Source: Thalassolituus marinus (GTDB lineage: Bacteria > Pseudomonadota > Gammaproteobacteria > Pseudomonadales > Oceanobacteraceae). Taken from it: a stretch of DNA of 64,000 bases. Location: the NCBI RefSeq assembly GCF_020320395.1, contig NZ_JAEDAH010000039.1, forward strand, positions 1-64,000, read 5' to 3'. The number at the start of each line of letters is the position of its first letter. The stretch's first letter is position 1. A program made the position numbers and the translations under genes. The notes beneath the pieces were generated by a model. The model ran no database searches. It was not told the DNA's origin and saw only the letters and a list, made by a program, of their open reading frames with translations. Of the stretch, positions 20,283-30,300 are shown piece after piece.

Positions 20283-20335
20283 GCATGACAGTTCATTCCT
20301 GAGCGTGCTCATTTTGACGCTCCGCTTCCTATGAG
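20283..20335 (-). repeat. attC-like element (type A, copy 1)
   Basis: Plus strand 20292-20328 shares most bases with 23638-23675: ACAGTTxATTCxTGAGCGTG then CxCATTTTGACGCTCCGCTTCC. It holds inverted arms GAGCGT/ACGCTC. Each copy lies just 5' of a minus-strand accessory ORF. The outer box here reads GTCATGC in place of GTTAGGT. Confidence 0.4.
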
Positions 20336-20344
20336 CATATAACC

Positions 20345-20416
20345 AGACACCCACGCCAACACACTTGTTCGATTGGCTGTCGAGATCTGTTTTATTAGTG
20401 TGGCTGTCCTATTTAT
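20345..20416. repeat. Minimal REP-family element with both ends
   Basis: A 72-bp unit starting AGACACCCACGC (left-type end) and finishing GTGTGGCTGTCCTATTTAT (right-type end). These two ends otherwise occur only as arrays on opposite sides of the RAYT gene, so this looks like a small non-autonomous derivative. Confidence 0.5.
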
Positions 20417-20474
20417 TCGCTTGCTATTTATTCGCTTTTTGTGCCCGAAACGAATTTTACGGCCTTGTTATGAT

Positions 20475-20681
20475 TTAACCTAACCGGCTTAACTCGCCTT
20501 TGACCTTAAGTTTTGAAAACTCCTCTGTCACCAGTTTCAAGCATTCTGAAAGCTCGTCTTCTAGATAAAAGAAGTCTTCCGCCTTTTTATGCAATGCTTC
20601 CATGTTTGGATTGGAGCCAATGGTAACTAAAAGTGCTTCGTCATGTATTGAGACACCCACGTCATGTATTGAGACACCCAC
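20475..20681 (-). pseudogene. ORF fragment fused to REP repeats
   Basis: 68 codons whose first 14 (MGVSIHDVGVSIHD) are merely translated REP copies. The remaining part (EALLVTIGSNPNMEALHKKA, then DFFYLEDELSEC) looks like the helical C-terminus of a small protein whose start was lost when the repeats inserted. No family recognised and no ribosome binding site for the fused start. Confidence 0.3.
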
Positions 20682-20866
20682 GCTACCACATTCTTCCGAT
20701 TGATCAATATCCAGCCACTGGCTACGCTGAAAATTCAGCCAGCATAAGCGACATGTATTGAGACACCCACGCTACCAGATCATGTATTGAGACACCCACG
20801 CTAACACATTCTTCCGATTGAGCAATATCCAGACACTGACTACGCTGAAAATTCAGCCAGCATAAG
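20643..20866 (+). repeat. Left REP array with an 85-bp direct repeat
   Basis: Four copies of ATGTATTGAGACACCCACG start at 20643, 20664, 20753 and 20782. Two of them head a longer 85-bp unit (20664-20748 and 20782-20866) with only about four differences. Each long unit carries the perfect palindrome GCTGAAAATTCAGC (20726-20739, 20844-20857). The second unit ends at the ribosome binding site of the RAYT gene. Confidence 0.8.
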
Positions 20867-20876
20867 GAAGATGATT

Positions 20877-21872
20877 ATGCCAAAGCCAAGGAAGCAACAG
20901 GTATCCATTGAAGATACGCCCTACTATCATTGCGTTTCACGCTGTGTTCGCCGAGCATTTCTTTGTGGAACAGATTCTGTTACCGGTGAAAGTTATGAGC
21001 ATCGTCGTGGCTGGCTTGAGAATAAACTCTTAGAACTTCCAAAGCTCTTCGCTATTCAGATTGCCGCTTATGCCATCATGAGCAATCACTACCATGTCGT
21101 TCTATATGTCGATTCCGATTCCAGCAAGTCCTGGGCGGATGAAGAAGTCATTGAGCGCTGGCACTCCCTGTTTAAAGGCAACCTGCTATCTCAGCGATTT
21201 ATGCGCGGAGACGCACTGAACAAAGCCGATCTGGCCAGACTCCAGATATACATTGCCGAATGGCGATCACGATTAACCGATATCAGTTGGTTTATGCGGA
21301 TATTGAATGAATCCATCGCTCGCGAAGCAAATCTTGAAGATGACTGCACCGGAAGATTCTGGGAGGGCCGTTTCAAATCGCAGGCTCTGCTTGATGAAGC
21401 CGCACTAGCAGCCTGTATGGCCTATGTTGATCTCAATCCCATTCGAGCCTGTATGGCAAAAACCCCGGAGGACTCTGAATACACGTCGATCAAACTCAGA
21501 GCAGAAAAAGCGCAAGCTGCACATTCACCTAACCACTTACATCAACAACCCAAAGAGCTACTGCCCTTCGCGGGAAACCCGCGTCAGGATATACCTAAAG
21601 GCATCGCAATGAAGCTGACCGATTATCTGGAACTGGTCGACGCAACCGGGCGAATTATCCGCGATGACAAACGTGGCTTTATTTCTGACAACTCTGCGAA
21701 AATTCTGGAACGACTGGGATTAGATGAAGAGCGCTGGCTAAGCATGACGCAGAACTTCGAGAATACCTTCAGCACATTTGCTGGCAACGAACAAAAACTA
21801 CGTTCGACCTGCGAGAGGCTACAATATCAGCGTCCGCCAGGGCTAAATCGTTGTCGGACAGCCTTCGGTTAG
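20877..21872 (+). CDS. REP-associated tyrosine transposase (RAYT)
   Basis: Single-strand DNA endonuclease of the Y1/HUH family related to IS200/IS605 TnpA, believed to act on REP palindromes. It shows the HUH pair in MSNHYHVVLYVD (His71, His73), GRFWEGRFKSQ (about 159-169) and the YVDLNPIRA block (about 183-191) that is diagnostic of the family and offers a tyrosine. 331 aa, about twice the size of the shortest RAYTs. I start at ATG 20877, 6 nt after AAGGAAG; an ATG at 20871 abuts the ribosome binding site. REP-like arrays flank it on both sides, as expected of a RAYT locus. It interrupts the run of minus-strand accessory ORFs. Confidence 0.9.
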   Translation: MPKPRKQQVSIEDTPYYHCVSRCVRRAFLCGTDSVTGESYEHRRGWLENKLLELPKLFAIQIAAYAIMSNHYHVVLYVDSDSSKSWADEEVIERWHSLFKGNLLSQRFMRGDALNKADLARLQIYIAEWRSRLTDISWFMRILNESIAREANLEDDCTGRFWEGRFKSQALLDEAALAACMAYVDLNPIRACMAKTPEDSEYTSIKLRAEKAQAAHSPNHLHQQPKELLPFAGNPRQDIPKGIAMKLTDYLELVDATGRIIRDDKRGFISDNSAKILERLGLDEERWLSMTQNFENTFSTFAGNEQKLRSTCERLQYQRPPGLNRCRTAFG

Positions 21873-21964
21873 AACATTCCCTTCATAGTTTCATCATAAT
21901 CAGGAGCACCTGAGGTTGCTGCGTGCCTTCAGTTCAGAATTTCACAACATAATTCAGACTATTG

Positions 21965-22440
21965 CCCCAGACTTACCCCGTAGAACTACAACCAGAACCG
22001 ATTGGGCTTAGCGCAGCACTGCTCTCGGTGCCGAAACTGGATTTTCTTAGGGTGGCTGTCCTAGTTATTCCCCCCAGACTTACCCCGTAGAACTTCAACC
22101 AGAACCGATTGAGCTTAGCGCAACAGTAGCTCTCATTGTCGAAACCTGTTTTTCTTAAAGTGGCTGTCCTGGTTATTCCCGTTATTCTTAGAACCGATTG
22201 GGCTTAGCGCAGCACTGCTCTCGGTGCCGAAACTGGATTTTCTTAGGGTGGCTGTCCTATTTATGTGGTAGAACTACAACCAGAACCGATTGGGCTTAGC
22301 GCAGCACTGCTCTCGGTGCCGAAACTGGATTTTCTTAGGGTGGCTGTCCTAGTTATTTACACTGCTCTCGGTGCCGAAACTGGATTTTATTAGGGTGGCT
22401 GTCCTATTTATTTTGTTAGGGTGGCTGTCCTATTTATTTT
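21965..22440 (+). repeat. Right REP array, six tandem units
   Basis: Head-to-tail copies of a unit of up to about 105 bp that begins CCCCAGACTTACCCCGTAGA, continues GAACCGATTGGGCTTAGCGC and ends TTAGGGTGGCTGTCCTATTTAT. Full or near-full units: 21965-22069, 22070-22178 (diverged), 22190-22264, 22269-22357. Two 3'-only copies: 22361-22412 and 22415-22440. The terminal box is roughly an inverted complement of the left-array box, so the locus has imperfect terminal inverted repeats. No gene is seen between 21873 and 22509. Confidence 0.85.
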
Positions 22441-22441
22441 A

Positions 22442-22490
22442 AAGCGGGGCAAGATCACGGTCCGACAGCAGTCGCTTGTTAGGTGCAATA
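22442..22490 (-). repeat. Interrupted attC-like element (type B)
   Basis: On the minus strand, GCACCTAACAAGCG (a perfect RYYYAAC box in ACCTAAC, 22485-22479) starts just after the stop of the ClpP-like gene. It continues to GATCTTGCCCCGCTTTAA, then changes abruptly into the REP array. Compared with 19284-19350 the second half is missing, as if the repeat array had inserted into it. Confidence 0.45.
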
Positions 22491-22509
22491 TTTCGCATAC
22501 TGTCAATGG

Positions 22510-23589
22510 CTAATCTGAGAATAATTCGATTTGATGATTTTTTACTGAGCTTTCTTTACAAGCTCTATATTTAATATTATGAGTTCTAACAACAGACATT
22601 ATATTTTCATATCTTTCTTTTGAATAATCATCGGGAATATAATCTTTATAAATATGGTTGTAATCTTCTGGGCCACCGCCGTATAGATTAATCAGCCTTC
22701 TGACTTCTTTCTTTTTAGCTTCCCAAACGCTCTTTTTATATTCGAACTCTTCTTTTGAAAGTATACCTTTCCCATCATCGAAAACACCACACCTAGCAAT
22801 GATCCATTCATTATAGAAAGGTTCTTCTAGATTAATCATATCCCTAAATTCTGAATCGATGACTAAATCAATCTCGTTTGATGCACTTTTGAACATTCTA
22901 TCTATTAGCTTTTGCGTAGCTCCTATTTCTTCTAAGTAACCTCTGACTAACTTTTCGAGTTTTTTATAAGCAGCTTCAGCTTCATGTGCGCCAAGCTCAG
23001 CATACTGCTCTTTTGTAAAATAAGGTCGATGCAGGCCAATAACAGGAATATCTTCACTCTCATCTGCTCTAAACCCGTCAATCCAGTAGTGATTGTCACT
23101 TATTTGCTTTTGGGTTCCACCCAAAAGCATAAGAACACAAGCGCTATAGCATTTTTTAATATCTTGCTCTGTAATAGGCCGTTGTTCTGAATAGATTACG
23201 TTATTTTGAGTTTCATACTTTTCAGCCCAGCCTTTCGAGCGATGATTCATAATCCATTGAGCATCACTTTCAGACTCATGAAGCAACCTGTTACCCCAAA
23301 CATACACTTGTGAAAGCGATTTTCTAAATAGCATCCCTATTTTGATAGCCTCTTCAACATCACCTCCCTCACTATTAAGAATAAACTTTAATTCTTCATC
23401 GCTATCTTTAAGTATCAGGTTGACGTAATTTTTAGCTGCTTTCTTAACCTTAACGTAATCACCTTTTTCAATTTTTCCGGTAATAAATATGGCGGCTTTG
23501 TTAAATTCATCATTTCCAACTTTCACCTCTGCTGAGAATCCAGCACTGGACATAAAAATGGAAACAAACAAAGTTAAAACAATTCTCAT
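22510..23589 (-). CDS. Secreted ClpP/crotonase-fold protein of unknown function
   Basis: 359 aa with a signal peptide (MRIVLTLFVSIFMSSAGFSA). FILNSEGGDVEEAIKIG (about 68-84) is the oxyanion strand-turn of ClpP/SppA-like folds. CYSACVLMLLGG (about 147-158) offers the Ser nucleophile in the position typical of the periplasmic COG3904-like group, followed by IGLHRPYF with a candidate His. The C-terminal about 150 residues are charged and helical and unassigned. It is probably a periplasmic serine hydrolase/peptidase, but the catalytic third residue is not obvious. The gene is AT-rich and bounded by complementary GTTAGGT/ACCTAAC boxes, consistent with a mobile gene cassette. Confidence 0.65.
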   Translation of the reverse strand: MRIVLTLFVSIFMSSAGFSAEVKVGNDEFNKAAIFITGKIEKGDYVKVKKAAKNYVNLILKDSDEELKFILNSEGGDVEEAIKIGMLFRKSLSQVYVWGNRLLHESESDAQWIMNHRSKGWAEKYETQNNVIYSEQRPITEQDIKKCYSACVLMLLGGTQKQISDNHYWIDGFRADESEDIPVIGLHRPYFTKEQYAELGAHEAEAAYKKLEKLVRGYLEEIGATQKLIDRMFKSASNEIDLVIDSEFRDMINLEEPFYNEWIIARCGVFDDGKGILSKEEFEYKKSVWEAKKKEVRRLINLYGGGPEDYNHIYKDYIPDDYSKERYENIMSVVRTHNIKYRACKESSVKNHQIELFSD

Positions 23590-23628
23590 ATTTATCCTTC
23601 CTCTAAGGAATTACCTAGCCCTTGGCGA

Positions 23629-23700
23629 GCACCTAACAGTTTATTCGTGAGCGTGCGCATTTTGACGCTCCGCTTCCTTTCGAAGTTTCGAGCATAACCC
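23629..23700 (-). repeat. attC-like element (type A, copy 2)
   Basis: On the minus strand it runs GGTTATGCTCG, then AAGCGGAGCGTC, AAAATGCGCACGCTCACG and AATAAACTGTTAGGTGC. It contains inverted arms GAGCGT/ACGCTC and ends in a perfect GTTRRRY box (GTTAGGT), 40-50 nt before the ClpP-like ATG. The inner part matches 20292-20328. Confidence 0.45.
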
Positions 23701-23905
23701 CCTGTAACCACTATGAAAAGTGCCCCAGACGACGCCTTTTGCAAGAGCGAAAGCGTGCTTGTGCATTTACACACCCATGTCGTCTTTACATTTGGCCTGT
23801 TATCACGCCTAAGCCCATCATAACCTGCTGATTTATTTAACTTTTTCCTTACTAATGGTTTGCAAAGCGAGCCACAGAGCAACGCTGAAGTCATGTAAAC
23901 GCGCA

Positions 23906-23933
23906 TTGATTTTCAGGGAGAAGGTCGCATAGA
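23906..23933 (+). promoter_or_regulatory. Possible promoter for the candidate small RNA
   Basis: TTGATT (23906-23911) and CATAGA (23928-23933) separated by 16 nt; the -10 match is weak. The predicted start would coincide with the 5' base of the first hairpin of the RNA. Confidence 0.3.
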
Positions 23934-24042
23934 AAGCACTCCACTTCTCAATGAAGTGGGTGCATCAATCAGGCTCAGAAGAGTGAGCCTGATGAGGGAA
24001 GTATTCGGCTAACAGGTGGCGGGGTTAGCACCCCGCTTTTTT
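23934..24042 (+). ncRNA. Candidate small RNA with three hairpins
   Basis: The 473-base stretch 23590-24062 has no credible gene. Its last part holds three consecutive strong hairpins on the plus strand. Stem 1: GCAC-t-CCACTTC / GAAGTGG-GTGC (23936-23963). Stem 2: 10-bp perfect ATCAGGCTCA / TGAGCCTGAT (23968-23993). Stem 3: GCGGGG / CCCCGC followed by six T (24019-24042), a textbook intrinsic terminator. No plus-strand coding gene upstream could use that terminator and it has the wrong polarity for hisC. An alternative pairing GCTAAC/GTTAGC overlaps stem 3. Function unknown. Confidence 0.45.
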
Positions 24043-24062
24043 ATTTATGCAAAACAATCAGA

Positions 24063-25115
24063 TTACAGCGCTTTTAATGCGTCGATTAATTCGCTGTTCT
24101 GCTCTGGCGTACCGATGGTAATCCGCAGGAACTGGGCAATACGCTCGGTCTTGAAGTGACGCACGATAATGCCCTGCTCACGCAGTGCAGCTGCAATAGT
24201 CGCCGCATCTTTCTGTGCATGACGGGCAAACACGAAGTTAGCCGCCGATGGCAGTACGTCGAAACCCAGTGCAGTTAATTCAGCCGCTACCCATTCGCGG
24301 TCGCTGATGACCTTCTGGCAGGTTTCGTTGAAATAATCGCGGTCTTCAAATGCAGCCGCCGCACCAGCTATGGCCATGCGGTCCAGCGGGTACGAGTTAA
24401 AGCTGTTTTTAACGCGCTCCAGCGCTTCGATTAAATCCGGGTGACCCACCGCCAGACCAACACGCAAGCCAGCCAGAGAACGGGACTTGGACAGCGTTTG
24501 CGTAACCAGCAGGTTCGGGTATTTGTTCACCAGTGCGATCGCTGTTTCGCCACCGAAGTCGATGTAGGCTTCGTCCACCAGCACGACGGTTTCGGTGTTT
24601 TGCTGCAGCAGCTGTTCGATAGCGGCTAATGGCAGCAGGCAACCGGTTGGTGCATTCGGGTTAGGAAAAATAATGCCGCCGTTTTCACGGGCATAATCTT
24701 CAACACGAATCCGGAAGTTTTCGTCCAGTGCCACCGGGCCGGACTCAATGCCATACAAACCACAGTAAACCGGATAAAAGCTGTAGGTGATATCCGGATA
24801 CAGCAGGGGTTTACCATGCTGAAACAGGCCATGAAAAGCATGGGCCAGCACTTCATCGGAACCGTTACCCACGAACACCTGACTGGTTTGCACACCGTAG
24901 TAGTCAGCGATTGCCTGCTTCAGGCGATCGCTGTTCGGGTCCGGGTACAGACGCAGATCGTCATTGAGCTGCGCCTGCATGGCCGCAATCGCTTTCGGCG
25001 ACGGGCCATACGGGTTTTCGTTGGTGTTCAGTTTCACCAGCCGTGTCATTTTCGGCTGCTCACCCGGTACGTAAGGCACCAGGTCTTTAACAAACGGGCT
25101 CCAGAACTGGCTCAT
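24063..25115 (-). CDS. hisC: Histidinol-phosphate aminotransferase
   Basis: PLP enzyme that transaminates imidazole-acetol phosphate with glutamate in histidine synthesis. Substrate-binding [11 protein letters not shown] (about 30-40), [27 protein letters not shown] with the cofactor Asp/Tyr, and [12 protein letters not shown] with the Schiff-base Lys. 350 aa, class-II aminotransferase fold. Six bases separate it from hisD, so hisG-hisD-hisC form one operon. Confidence 0.96.
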   Translation of the reverse strand: MSQFWSPFVKDLVPYVPGEQPKMTRLVKLNTNENPYGPSPKAIAAMQAQLNDDLRLYPDPNSDRLKQAIADYYGVQTSQVFVGNGSDEVLAHAFHGLFQHGKPLLYPDITYSFYPVYCGLYGIESGPVALDENFRIRVEDYARENGGIIFPNPNAPTGCLLPLAAIEQLLQQNTETVVLVDEAYIDFGGETAIALVNKYPNLLVTQTLSKSRSLAGLRVGLAVGHPDLIEALERVKNSFNSYPLDRMAIAGAAAAFEDRDYFNETCQKVISDREWVAAELTALGFDVLPSAANFVFARHAQKDAATIAAALREQGIIVRHFKTERIAQFLRITIGTPEQNSELIDALKAL

Positions 25116-25121
25116 TCAGAT

Positions 25122-26426
25122 TCAGTCCTTAATGCGGTATTCAGCACTGCGTGCGTGGGCGGTAAGGAACTCGCCACGAGCCAGCACAGATGCTGTTTTG
25201 CCCAGTTCAGAAGCACCATCGGCCGAACACATAATCAGCGACGAACGTTTCTGGAAGTCGTACACACCCAGCGGCGAGGAGAAACGCGCGGTGCCGGACG
25301 TTGGCAGTACGTGGTTCGGACCCGCACAGTAGTCGCCCAGCGCTTCAGCGGTGTAACGACCCATAAAGATAGCGCCGGCGTGACGAATGGTCGGCAGCCA
25401 GGACTCCGGATCTTCCACTGACAGCTCTAAGTGTTCCGGCGCAATGCGGTTAGCAATGGCAATGGCGTCGTCTTTGTCTTTGGCCAGAATCAGTGCGCCA
25501 CGCTCGGTCAGCGAGGTGCGAATAATGTCCTGACGTTCCATAGTCGGCAGCAGTTTGTCGATGGAGGCTTTTACCGCATCGAGGTAGTCGGCATCGGTGG
25601 ATACCAGAATCGACTGCGCGTCTTCATCGTGCTCGGCCTGGGAGAACAGGTCCATAGCAATCCAGTCCGGATCGGTTTTGCCGTCACACACCACCAGAAT
25701 TTCCGATGGGCCGGCAATCATATCGATACCAACCTGACCGAATACGGCGCGCTTGGCTGTAGCCACGTAGATGTTTCCCGGGCCAACAATTTTATCGACC
25801 TGCGGAACCGTGTCAGTACCGTATGCCAGTGCCGCAACCGCCTGTGCACCACCAACGGTGAATACACGGCTTACGCCAGCCGCAGCGGCCGCTGCCAGTA
25901 CCAGCTGGTTCAGTTCACCACCCGGAGTCGGCACCACCATGATGATTTCCTGCACACCGGCAACGTGAGCCGGAATAGCATTCATCAGCACGGACGAAGG
26001 ATAAGCCGCTTTACCACCGGGCACATACAGGCCCACGCGGTCCATCGGCGTTACTTTCTGGCCCAGCATAGTGCCGTCGGCTTCGGTGTAGCTCCAGGAG
26101 TCCTGCTTCTGTTTTTCGTGGTAGGCGCGTACACGCTCTGCTGCCACCAGCAGGGCTTCGCGGCGATCGGCAGGCAGACCGTCGAGGGCTTCCTGCAGCT
26201 GCTGCTGATTCAGTTCCAGCTCGGCCATGGAAGAAACTTCCATGCGGTCGAACTTGTTGGTGAACTCAATCAGAGCTTCATCACCACGGGTACGGATGTC
26301 ATAAATAATGTCGGCAACGGTCTTCTGCACAGCGGCATCGGATACCGATTCCCAGGAAAGCAGGCCTTCCATCTGTTGTGCGAAATCGGCCTGTTGTGAG
26401 CTGAAACGACGAATTTCAATAGTCAT
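25122..26426 (-). CDS. hisD: Histidinol dehydrogenase
   Basis: Zn-dependent, NAD-linked four-electron oxidation of histidinol to histidine. Family blocks: [14 protein letters not shown] (about 114-127), the [13 protein letters not shown] segment, [39 protein letters not shown] and [13 protein letters not shown], which contain the metal and catalytic His/Glu/Asp residues. 434 aa. Between hisG (11-nt gap) and hisC. Confidence 0.97.
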   Translation of the reverse strand: MTIEIRRFSSQQADFAQQMEGLLSWESVSDAAVQKTVADIIYDIRTRGDEALIEFTNKFDRMEVSSMAELELNQQQLQEALDGLPADRREALLVAAERVRAYHEKQKQDSWSYTEADGTMLGQKVTPMDRVGLYVPGGKAAYPSSVLMNAIPAHVAGVQEIIMVVPTPGGELNQLVLAAAAAAGVSRVFTVGGAQAVAALAYGTDTVPQVDKIVGPGNIYVATAKRAVFGQVGIDMIAGPSEILVVCDGKTDPDWIAMDLFSQAEHDEDAQSILVSTDADYLDAVKASIDKLLPTMERQDIIRTSLTERGALILAKDKDDAIAIANRIAPEHLELSVEDPESWLPTIRHAGAIFMGRYTAEALGDYCAGPNHVLPTSGTARFSSPLGVYDFQKRSSLIMCSADGASELGKTASVLARGEFLTAHARSAEYRIKD

Positions 26427-26437
26427 AAAATAATCTC

Positions 26438-27088
26438 TCAGGCTTTTGCCTGGCGCTGGCGTTCAATCGCCGCCGCCATTTGTTCAATAATCGGCTGAAT
26501 CTGTGCGTGCTTCACTTTCATCGCAGCACGACCCGCAACCAGACGGGAGCTGATTGGCGCGATCAGATCGCGGGCTTCCAGGCCGTTGGCTTTCAGGGTA
26601 TTACCGGTATCAACGATATCGACGATCATATCGGCCAGACCCATAATCGGTGCCAGCTCCATACCGCCGTACAGTTTGATGATATCGACCTGACGGCCCT
26701 GTTCAGCAAAGTAACGCTTGGCCACGTTGACGAACTTGGTGGCTACTTTCAGGCGGCCCTGCGGCATTTCGGCATCTTTGATTGCCGCGGTCATCAGACG
26801 ACAGGTAGCGATATTCAGATCCAGTGGTTCACACAGGTTGTCGCTGCCGTATTCCATCAGCACGTCTTTGCCTGCCACACCCAGGTCAGCGGCACCGTAC
26901 TCAACATAGGTTGGTACGTCGGTGGCACGGATCACCACCAGCTTGATATGGTCATGGTTTGTGTCAAAGATCAGCTTACGACTCTTTTTGATATCCTCGG
27001 CCGGATGAATACCGGCTTCCGCCAGCAGTGGCAGAGTGTCATCGAGAATACGCCCTTTCGACAGAGCAATCGTCAGTGGTTGAGTCAT
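26438..27088 (-). CDS. hisG: ATP phosphoribosyltransferase, short form
   Basis: First step of histidine synthesis: joins ATP and PRPP. At 216 aa it lacks the C-terminal regulatory domain of long HisG, so it belongs to HisG(S), which needs HisZ as a partner. HisZ is not in this window. Motifs: [16 protein letters not shown] (about 7-22), [19 protein letters not shown], and the PRPP loop in [14 protein letters not shown] (about 160-173). First gene of hisGDC. Confidence 0.95.
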   Translation of the reverse strand: MTQPLTIALSKGRILDDTLPLLAEAGIHPAEDIKKSRKLIFDTNHDHIKLVVIRATDVPTYVEYGAADLGVAGKDVLMEYGSDNLCEPLDLNIATCRLMTAAIKDAEMPQGRLKVATKFVNVAKRYFAEQGRQVDIIKLYGGMELAPIMGLADMIVDIVDTGNTLKANGLEARDLIAPISSRLVAGRAAMKVKHAQIQPIIEQMAAAIERQRQAKA

Positions 27089-27143
27089 AAGTTGCTGATC
27101 CTCTTTATTCAGCGTGTTTTAAATCTGTTTCGTTCTTCAGTTT

Positions 27144-27176
27144 TTCGCCAACGCAGGCCGTGAAAGCGTTGGCGAA
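27144..27176. repeat. 11-bp inverted repeat between murA and hisG
   Basis: TTCGCCAACGC / GCGTTGGCGAA with an 11-nt spacer, in the 134-bp gap between murA and hisG and about 55 nt upstream of the hisG ATG. No T-run follows on the minus strand, so a simple terminator is unlikely; an operator or leader structure is possible. Confidence 0.5.
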
Positions 27177-27222
27177 GCAGCCAGCTTTCACTCTTTTACT
27201 GATAGCGTCGGCGAGGCCGATA

Positions 27223-28738
<1,516 letters not shown>

Positions 28739-28852
28739 CGCTCTACCACTCAGCTCAGGAAAACGCCGAATGATAGCGGATTTACGCCGCTGGGCGAAGC
28801 GCGGGAATGTGTTTATATGATAACCAGAGCACGATCCTGAGCGCGTACTGAC

Positions 28853-29158
28853 TCAGATCAGCACAGTCTCGAACACAGGATCAAGATCACTGATGCTGAT
28901 GATTGGGCGCATGTGTTCAGGCAGATCCGCTATTCGCAGGGTTACAGACTGTTTTTCGGCTTCACGCATCCACTCCAGCAACAGGGCAACACCCGCGCTG
29001 GACACTTTATCCACAGCAGCCAGAGAAACCGTCCATTGACCACCAGCAGCCGCAAGCAGTTTGAGCCCCTGCTCAAGCACAGGGACAACCGTGGAATTCA
29101 GCAGATCACCACGCACTTCGGCGTTCTGATCATCAGTGCGGACAATAGTGGCAGACAT
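28853..29158 (-). CDS. mlaB: MlaB, STAS-domain subunit of the Mla transporter
   Basis: 101-aa cytoplasmic STAS protein that stabilises the MlaFEDB phospholipid transporter. The conserved Ser/Gly turn KVSSAGVALLLEWMREAEKQ (about 52-71) is typical. It ends the mlaFEDCB operon; an 11-nt gap separates it from mlaC. The 114-bp gap to ibaG holds nothing recognisable. Confidence 0.87.
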   Translation of the reverse strand: MSATIVRTDDQNAEVRGDLLNSTVVPVLEQGLKLLAAAGGQWTVSLAAVDKVSSAGVALLLEWMREAEKQSVTLRIADLPEHMRPIISISDLDPVFETVLI

Positions 29159-29169
29159 CGGGGGCTCCG

Positions 29170-29829
29170 TTAAACTGCTGGCTTCTGCTTACGCAAACGA
29201 CGTCCCTGCTCCTGCAGGGCTTCAATCCAGGCATCAATAGCTGCGCCGATGTTGCCATCGTTTTCGTAAACCATCTGTTCAAACTGTTCGCCGAACAGAC
29301 GACCAACATTAATGCCGTTAACAATCACATTCTGCGCCATCCACTGACGCTTGCGGTGATGGAAGTACATGCTCTGGGTGATCGGGAATACACGACCACT
29401 GGGAGTTACGACCTCAAGATCCACCAGGGTGTTACGCAGGCTATGCTCCACATCGGTCTTGGGTGGCAGCATACGAACTTCATAATCTTCAAACTCGATG
29501 AGGCCGGTGGCATAGCTGCTCAGCAGGCTACGCTTGAAAGCACTGGCGAAGCGCTTGCGCTGCTCCACACTGGCTTCCCGGTAGTGACTCCCCATGATTC
29601 GCCGCGTCAGACGCTGAAAATCAATCATCGGCCCCAGAACATCTTCCAGTTCCCAGAAGAATTTGGCGTTATCGCTTTCGTAGATATGGCGATTGCGGTT
29701 GATCGATTCCAGCACTTTCTCAGTGGTGCGTTTAACCACCTCATGCGCCTGTTCAGCCAGAACGTCAGATTCTGCAGCCCAGTTCAGCGAACTGAATGCA
29801 AGTGTCCAGACAAGTATCAACCAACGCAT
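29170..29829 (-). CDS. mlaC: MlaC, periplasmic phospholipid-binding protein
   Basis: Signal peptide (about 1-19, ending NWAAES) and a 200-aa MlaC/Ttg2D domain: a shuttle that carries phospholipid between the outer-membrane MlaA complex and the inner-membrane MlaFEDB. IDFQRLTRRIMGSHYR and the FKRSLLSSYATGL segment match the family. 11-12 nt gaps on both sides within the operon. Confidence 0.93.
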   Translation of the reverse strand: MRWLILVWTLAFSSLNWAAESDVLAEQAHEVVKRTTEKVLESINRNRHIYESDNAKFFWELEDVLGPMIDFQRLTRRIMGSHYREASVEQRKRFASAFKRSLLSSYATGLIEFEDYEVRMLPPKTDVEHSLRNTLVDLEVVTPSGRVFPITQSMYFHHRKRQWMAQNVIVNGINVGRLFGEQFEQMVYENDGNIGAAIDAWIEALQEQGRRLRKQKPAV

Positions 29830-29840
29830 GGCAGTCTCCT

Positions 29841-30299
29841 TCAGCCTTCTGCTTTGTTAAACAGGAATCGTCCTATCAGTTCTTCCAGTACCAGAGCCGA
29901 CTGGGTATCTTCGATCCAGTCGCCTTCTTTCAGATAGTCTTCCTCAGCCCCTACCGTGAGGCCGATGTATTTTTCCCCCAGCAACCCGGCAGTGAGAATG
30001 GCCGCCGAGGTATCCGCAGTGAGTGTGCTCATGGAACGATCAATTTCCATTTCCACGACGGCTGAGTACCACTCAGGGTCCAGGTAAACCTTCGTCACCC
30101 GCCCGATTGTAACACCAGACATCGACACCTTTGCCTTGTCTGTCAGGCCACCTAAATTCTCAAAGCGAGCCTTGATAGTGTAGGTGTCGCCACTGCCCGC
30201 CATGGTCAGCCCGCTGACCCGGAAAGCCATCAGCACGATAGCCACCATGCCCATGACCATAAAGGCACCAACAGAAATTTCGATATATCGCATGCGCAT
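29841..30299 (-). CDS. mlaD: MlaD, MCE-domain subunit
   Basis: 152 aa: N-terminal transmembrane anchor (about 7-27) and a single MCE domain (about 38-120, ARFENLGGLTDKAKVSMSGV; GLLGEKYIGL). Forms the periplasmic hexameric ring through which lipids pass. One base separates it from mlaE. Confidence 0.94.
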   Translation of the reverse strand: MRMRYIEISVGAFMVMGMVAIVLMAFRVSGLTMAGSGDTYTIKARFENLGGLTDKAKVSMSGVTIGRVTKVYLDPEWYSAVVEMEIDRSMSTLTADTSAAILTAGLLGEKYIGLTVGAEEDYLKEGDWIEDTQSALVLEELIGRFLFNKAEG

Positions 30300-30300
30300 G

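Noticed and set aside
21965..22440. CRISPR array
   Set aside because: Repeats are long (up to about 105 bp), diverged and directly adjacent, with no uniform unique spacers and no cas genes.
23592..23906. 104-codon minus-strand frame upstream of the ClpP-like gene
   Set aside because: Most of it is translation of the attC-like element and flanking repeat; no ribosome binding site and no protein-like pattern.
24019..24042. Terminator of hisC
   Set aside because: The T-run follows the hairpin on the plus strand, whereas hisC is read on the minus strand.
25431..26399. Long plus-strand open frame opposite hisD (and similar ones opposite murA, mgtE and algW)
   Set aside because: Shadow frames created by high-GC third-position bias; the opposite strand in each case carries an intact enzyme with all active-site motifs.
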